From the NCBI GenBank assembly GCA_947177435.1, contig CAMWUM010000005.1, forward strand, positions 1 to 18,122: DNA of 18,122 nt. The letters are read 5' to 3'. The notes below the pieces were generated by a model. It was not told where the DNA came from, made no database searches, and saw nothing but the letters and a program-made list of their open reading frames with translations. The position numbers and the translations under genes were made by a program. Source of the stretch: an uncultured Muribaculaceae bacterium. Lineage in GTDB: Bacteria; Bacteroidota; Bacteroidia; Bacteroidales; Muribaculaceae. The first letter of the stretch is position 1. Each line of letters starts with the position of its first letter. Of this stretch, positions 16,659 to 18,122 are shown one piece after another.

Positions 16659-17507
16659 TCAGAGTATTGGTCGGTGAGCAGCGCGGAGCGATTGCTTGCG
16701 AGCAGCGAGGGCCGCGGCTGTGGTGGCTGGTGAGAAGTATGTCTGCACGAATTTTTCGTAGATATACTCTACGGCCACGTCCGAGGGGTGCTTCATGTCG
16801 GCGGCGTAGAATCGGTAATCGCGGAGGTCGTCCAGCACAAGTTCGTATGCCGGAAAATAGTTGGCGATGTCGTTCACCGCGATTATTTGGTCAATGGCAA
16901 GCAGTAACGCAGCCTTACTGAGTTGGTTAGCATGCAGGCCGTCGCCAACGTGTCGTATGGGGCTGACGGTGAAGATGACGTGTTGGATGTTGGCAGGGAG
17001 GATTGAGAGTATCTTGCGCAGGCATAGTGCGTTCTCTTCGGTCGAGAGCCTGTAGCGGGTAAATGTCTGAACCGGAAATTTGTGGCAGTTGCCCACAATG
17101 GGGCCATCGACAAGTGAGAAAACGAAACTTGTTCCGAGAGTTATGATTAGTGTGGTGGCAGTGTGCAAGGCATAGCCGAGGGCTTGGAGGTCAGCATAAA
17201 CCTTTTCCATCAGGCGCTGATGGTCTGGATCGGAGTATCGCGATGCGAAGTCAAGGCAATGCCATGCGCCACTGGCCTCCTGAATGATGGTCGGCTCGCC
17301 GATGCCAAGAGCCAACTCAACAGCCCGCAGCAATGACGCGGGATTGTAAAGCGGCCCCAGAGGGTTGTGCATAACGTCGAAGCCGTCACGGTTGAGAAGT
17401 GTGCCAACGTTGTCGGTGAAGCACGATCCGAGCATAACTATTGGCTGGCTATGGGGCAAATCAAACGGAGCCGGCCTTGCGTCTATCTCTGTGCGAAATC
17501 TGTCCAT
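16659..17507 (-). CDS. GSCFA-domain protein (SGNH-hydrolase-like)
   Basis: A 282-residue protein of the GSCFA family, named after the motif at its N-terminus, here MLGSCFTDNVG (25-35), which resembles block I of SGNH/GDSL esterases with the Ser at 28. LGTSFVF (124-130), NCHKFP (140-145), FTVSPIRHVGDG (179-190) and the terminal DMKHPSD (237-243) correspond to later conserved blocks, the last supplying a plausible catalytic Asp/His pair. No signal peptide or membrane segment is visible, so it is probably cytoplasmic. Substrates for the family are not established; acyl-ester removal or transfer on an envelope glycan is a reasonable guess. The start is 2 bases downstream of the PorE-like gene stop, so they share an operon. 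Confidence 0.92.
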   Translation of the reverse strand: MDRFRTEIDARPAPFDLPHSQPIVMLGSCFTDNVGTLLNRDGFDVMHNPLGPLYNPASLLRAVELALGIGEPTIIQEASGAWHCLDFASRYSDPDHQRLMEKVYADLQALGYALHTATTLIITLGTSFVFSLVDGPIVGNCHKFPVQTFTRYRLSTEENALCLRKILSILPANIQHVIFTVSPIRHVGDGLHANQLSKAALLLAIDQIIAVNDIANYFPAYELVLDDLRDYRFYAADMKHPSDVAVEYIYEKFVQTYFSPATTAAALAARKQSLRAAHRPIL

Positions 17508-17509
17508 CG

Positions 17510-18122
17510 TCAGTACATTTGGTAGTCAATCGATAGCACTTGGAATTCCGTGCGTCGGTTGATCTGATCGGCAATTTCCTGGTCCTCGGGCGTTAGGGCT
17601 TCGATGTACTCTTCAGTAAGCACGTCGCCCTCCTTGAACTGCGGATGCAGACGGGCAAGTTTCTTGGTAATCGTCTTAGGCTTAGATTCGCCGTAGCCGT
17701 GCCATTGCAATCGGTCAGCGCTGATGCCCACAGAGATGAGGTAATCGATTACCGACTTGGCGCGGCGGTCAGACAAGCGCATGTTGTATTCGTCACTGCC
17801 TTTGCGGTCAGTGTGCGAAGCCATCTCGATGGTGACGTTGGGGTTGTCGCGGAGCACCTGCGCCAGAGAATCAAGCGATACTTTCGACTCAAGGCGTAGT
17901 GTGGCTCGGTCAAAGTCGTAGAATATATTATCAACCACCACAGGCTTGGTGATAGACGAAAGGATGAAGTCAATGCCGTAATCGGCGTCAACCTCAGCCG
18001 TGTCGCTCACAAATTCCTGGCGAGAGTTGAGGTAGCCTGGAGCTCCTGCAAGCATTACGTAACTAACGCCACGGTCGAGCGGGAAGGAGAACGTGCCGTC
18101 ATTCTTTGCCATCTGCTTTTGG
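17510..18122 (-). CDS. OmpA-family peptidoglycan-binding protein, PorE-like, C-terminal part, cut by the right edge
   Basis: The frame is open to the window edge (residues before the first visible Met read QKQ), so the N-terminus is missing; 203 codons before the stop are visible. The visible part starts in a carboxypeptidase-regulatory-like beta domain (DGTFSFPLDRGVSYVMLAGAPGYL). It continues through NIFYDFDRATLRLES into an OmpA domain whose core is EMASHTDRKGSDEYN followed by MRLSDRRAKSVIDYLI, with an insertion rich in Lys/Glu before NRRTEFQVL. This arrangement matches the C-terminal half of PorE-type proteins (TPR, beta-propeller, carboxypeptidase-like, OmpA) that anchor the type IX secretion machinery to peptidoglycan, but many Bacteroidetes have paralogues unrelated to secretion. 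The identity of the missing front half would decide. It leads the GSCFA and GT32 genes. Confidence 0.85.
   Translation of the reverse strand, partial: QKQMAKNDGTFSFPLDRGVSYVMLAGAPGYLNSRQEFVSDTAEVDADYGIDFILSSITKPVVVDNIFYDFDRATLRLESKVSLDSLAQVLRDNPNVTIEMASHTDRKGSDEYNMRLSDRRAKSVIDYLISVGISADRLQWHGYGESKPKTITKKLARLHPQFKEGDVLTEEYIEALTPEDQEIADQINRRTEFQVLSIDYQMY

Overview
The window reads as chromosomal DNA from a member of the Bacteroidales; a gut Muribaculaceae-like genome is my best guess. The supporting evidence is Bacteroidetes-specific families (DUF4290, DUF4493, PCMD, GSCFA, a PorE-like OmpA protein), the clpP-clpX-recQ gene order, -7 promoter boxes of the TAnnTTTG type, weak or absent Shine-Dalgarno sequences, and a base composition I estimate by eye in the mid-50s % GC. 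The family placement is inference, not measurement. I saw no tRNA, rRNA, insertion sequence, prophage or CRISPR array, and no gene-free stretch longer than about 110 bases.

Layout. (1) Positions 1-5709, minus strand: housekeeping genes read right to left as gluQ (tRNA-Asp modification), clpP and clpX (ATP-dependent protease), recQ (DNA helicase) and the start of a phosphotransferase-like gene that runs off the left edge. (2) Positions 5710-5783 are a compact divergent promoter region. (3) Positions 5784-8308, plus strand, form a tight operon: DUF4290 protein, rimM (ribosome maturation), a 99-residue very acidic protein, an exported OmpA-domain protein and recX. (4) Positions 8411-15848, plus strand, form a six-gene cell-envelope operon behind its own promoter and an inverted repeat: a DUF4493/PCMD surface lipoprotein, two paralogous outer-membrane beta-barrels, a second PCMD lipoprotein, a phosphate-selective-porin-like barrel and an alpha/beta hydrolase. 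Neighbouring genes there are separated by 5 bases or fewer, or overlap. (5) Positions 15851-18122, minus strand: a PorE-like OmpA protein entering from the right edge, then a GSCFA protein and a GT32-type glycosyltransferase.

How the parts fit. The left block and the DUF4290-recX block are mostly core functions: proteolysis, translation and recombination control. The most unusual part is region 4. Four of its six products look outer-membrane inserted or lipid-anchored at the envelope, with two PCMD lipoproteins bracketing a duplicated barrel pair, and there is no SusC/SusD pair or TonB receptor. I read it as a single-transcript outer-membrane assembly or uptake module of unknown substrate. 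The flanking envelope genes in region 5 fit a surface-biogenesis neighbourhood, but nothing in the sequence ties them directly to region 4.
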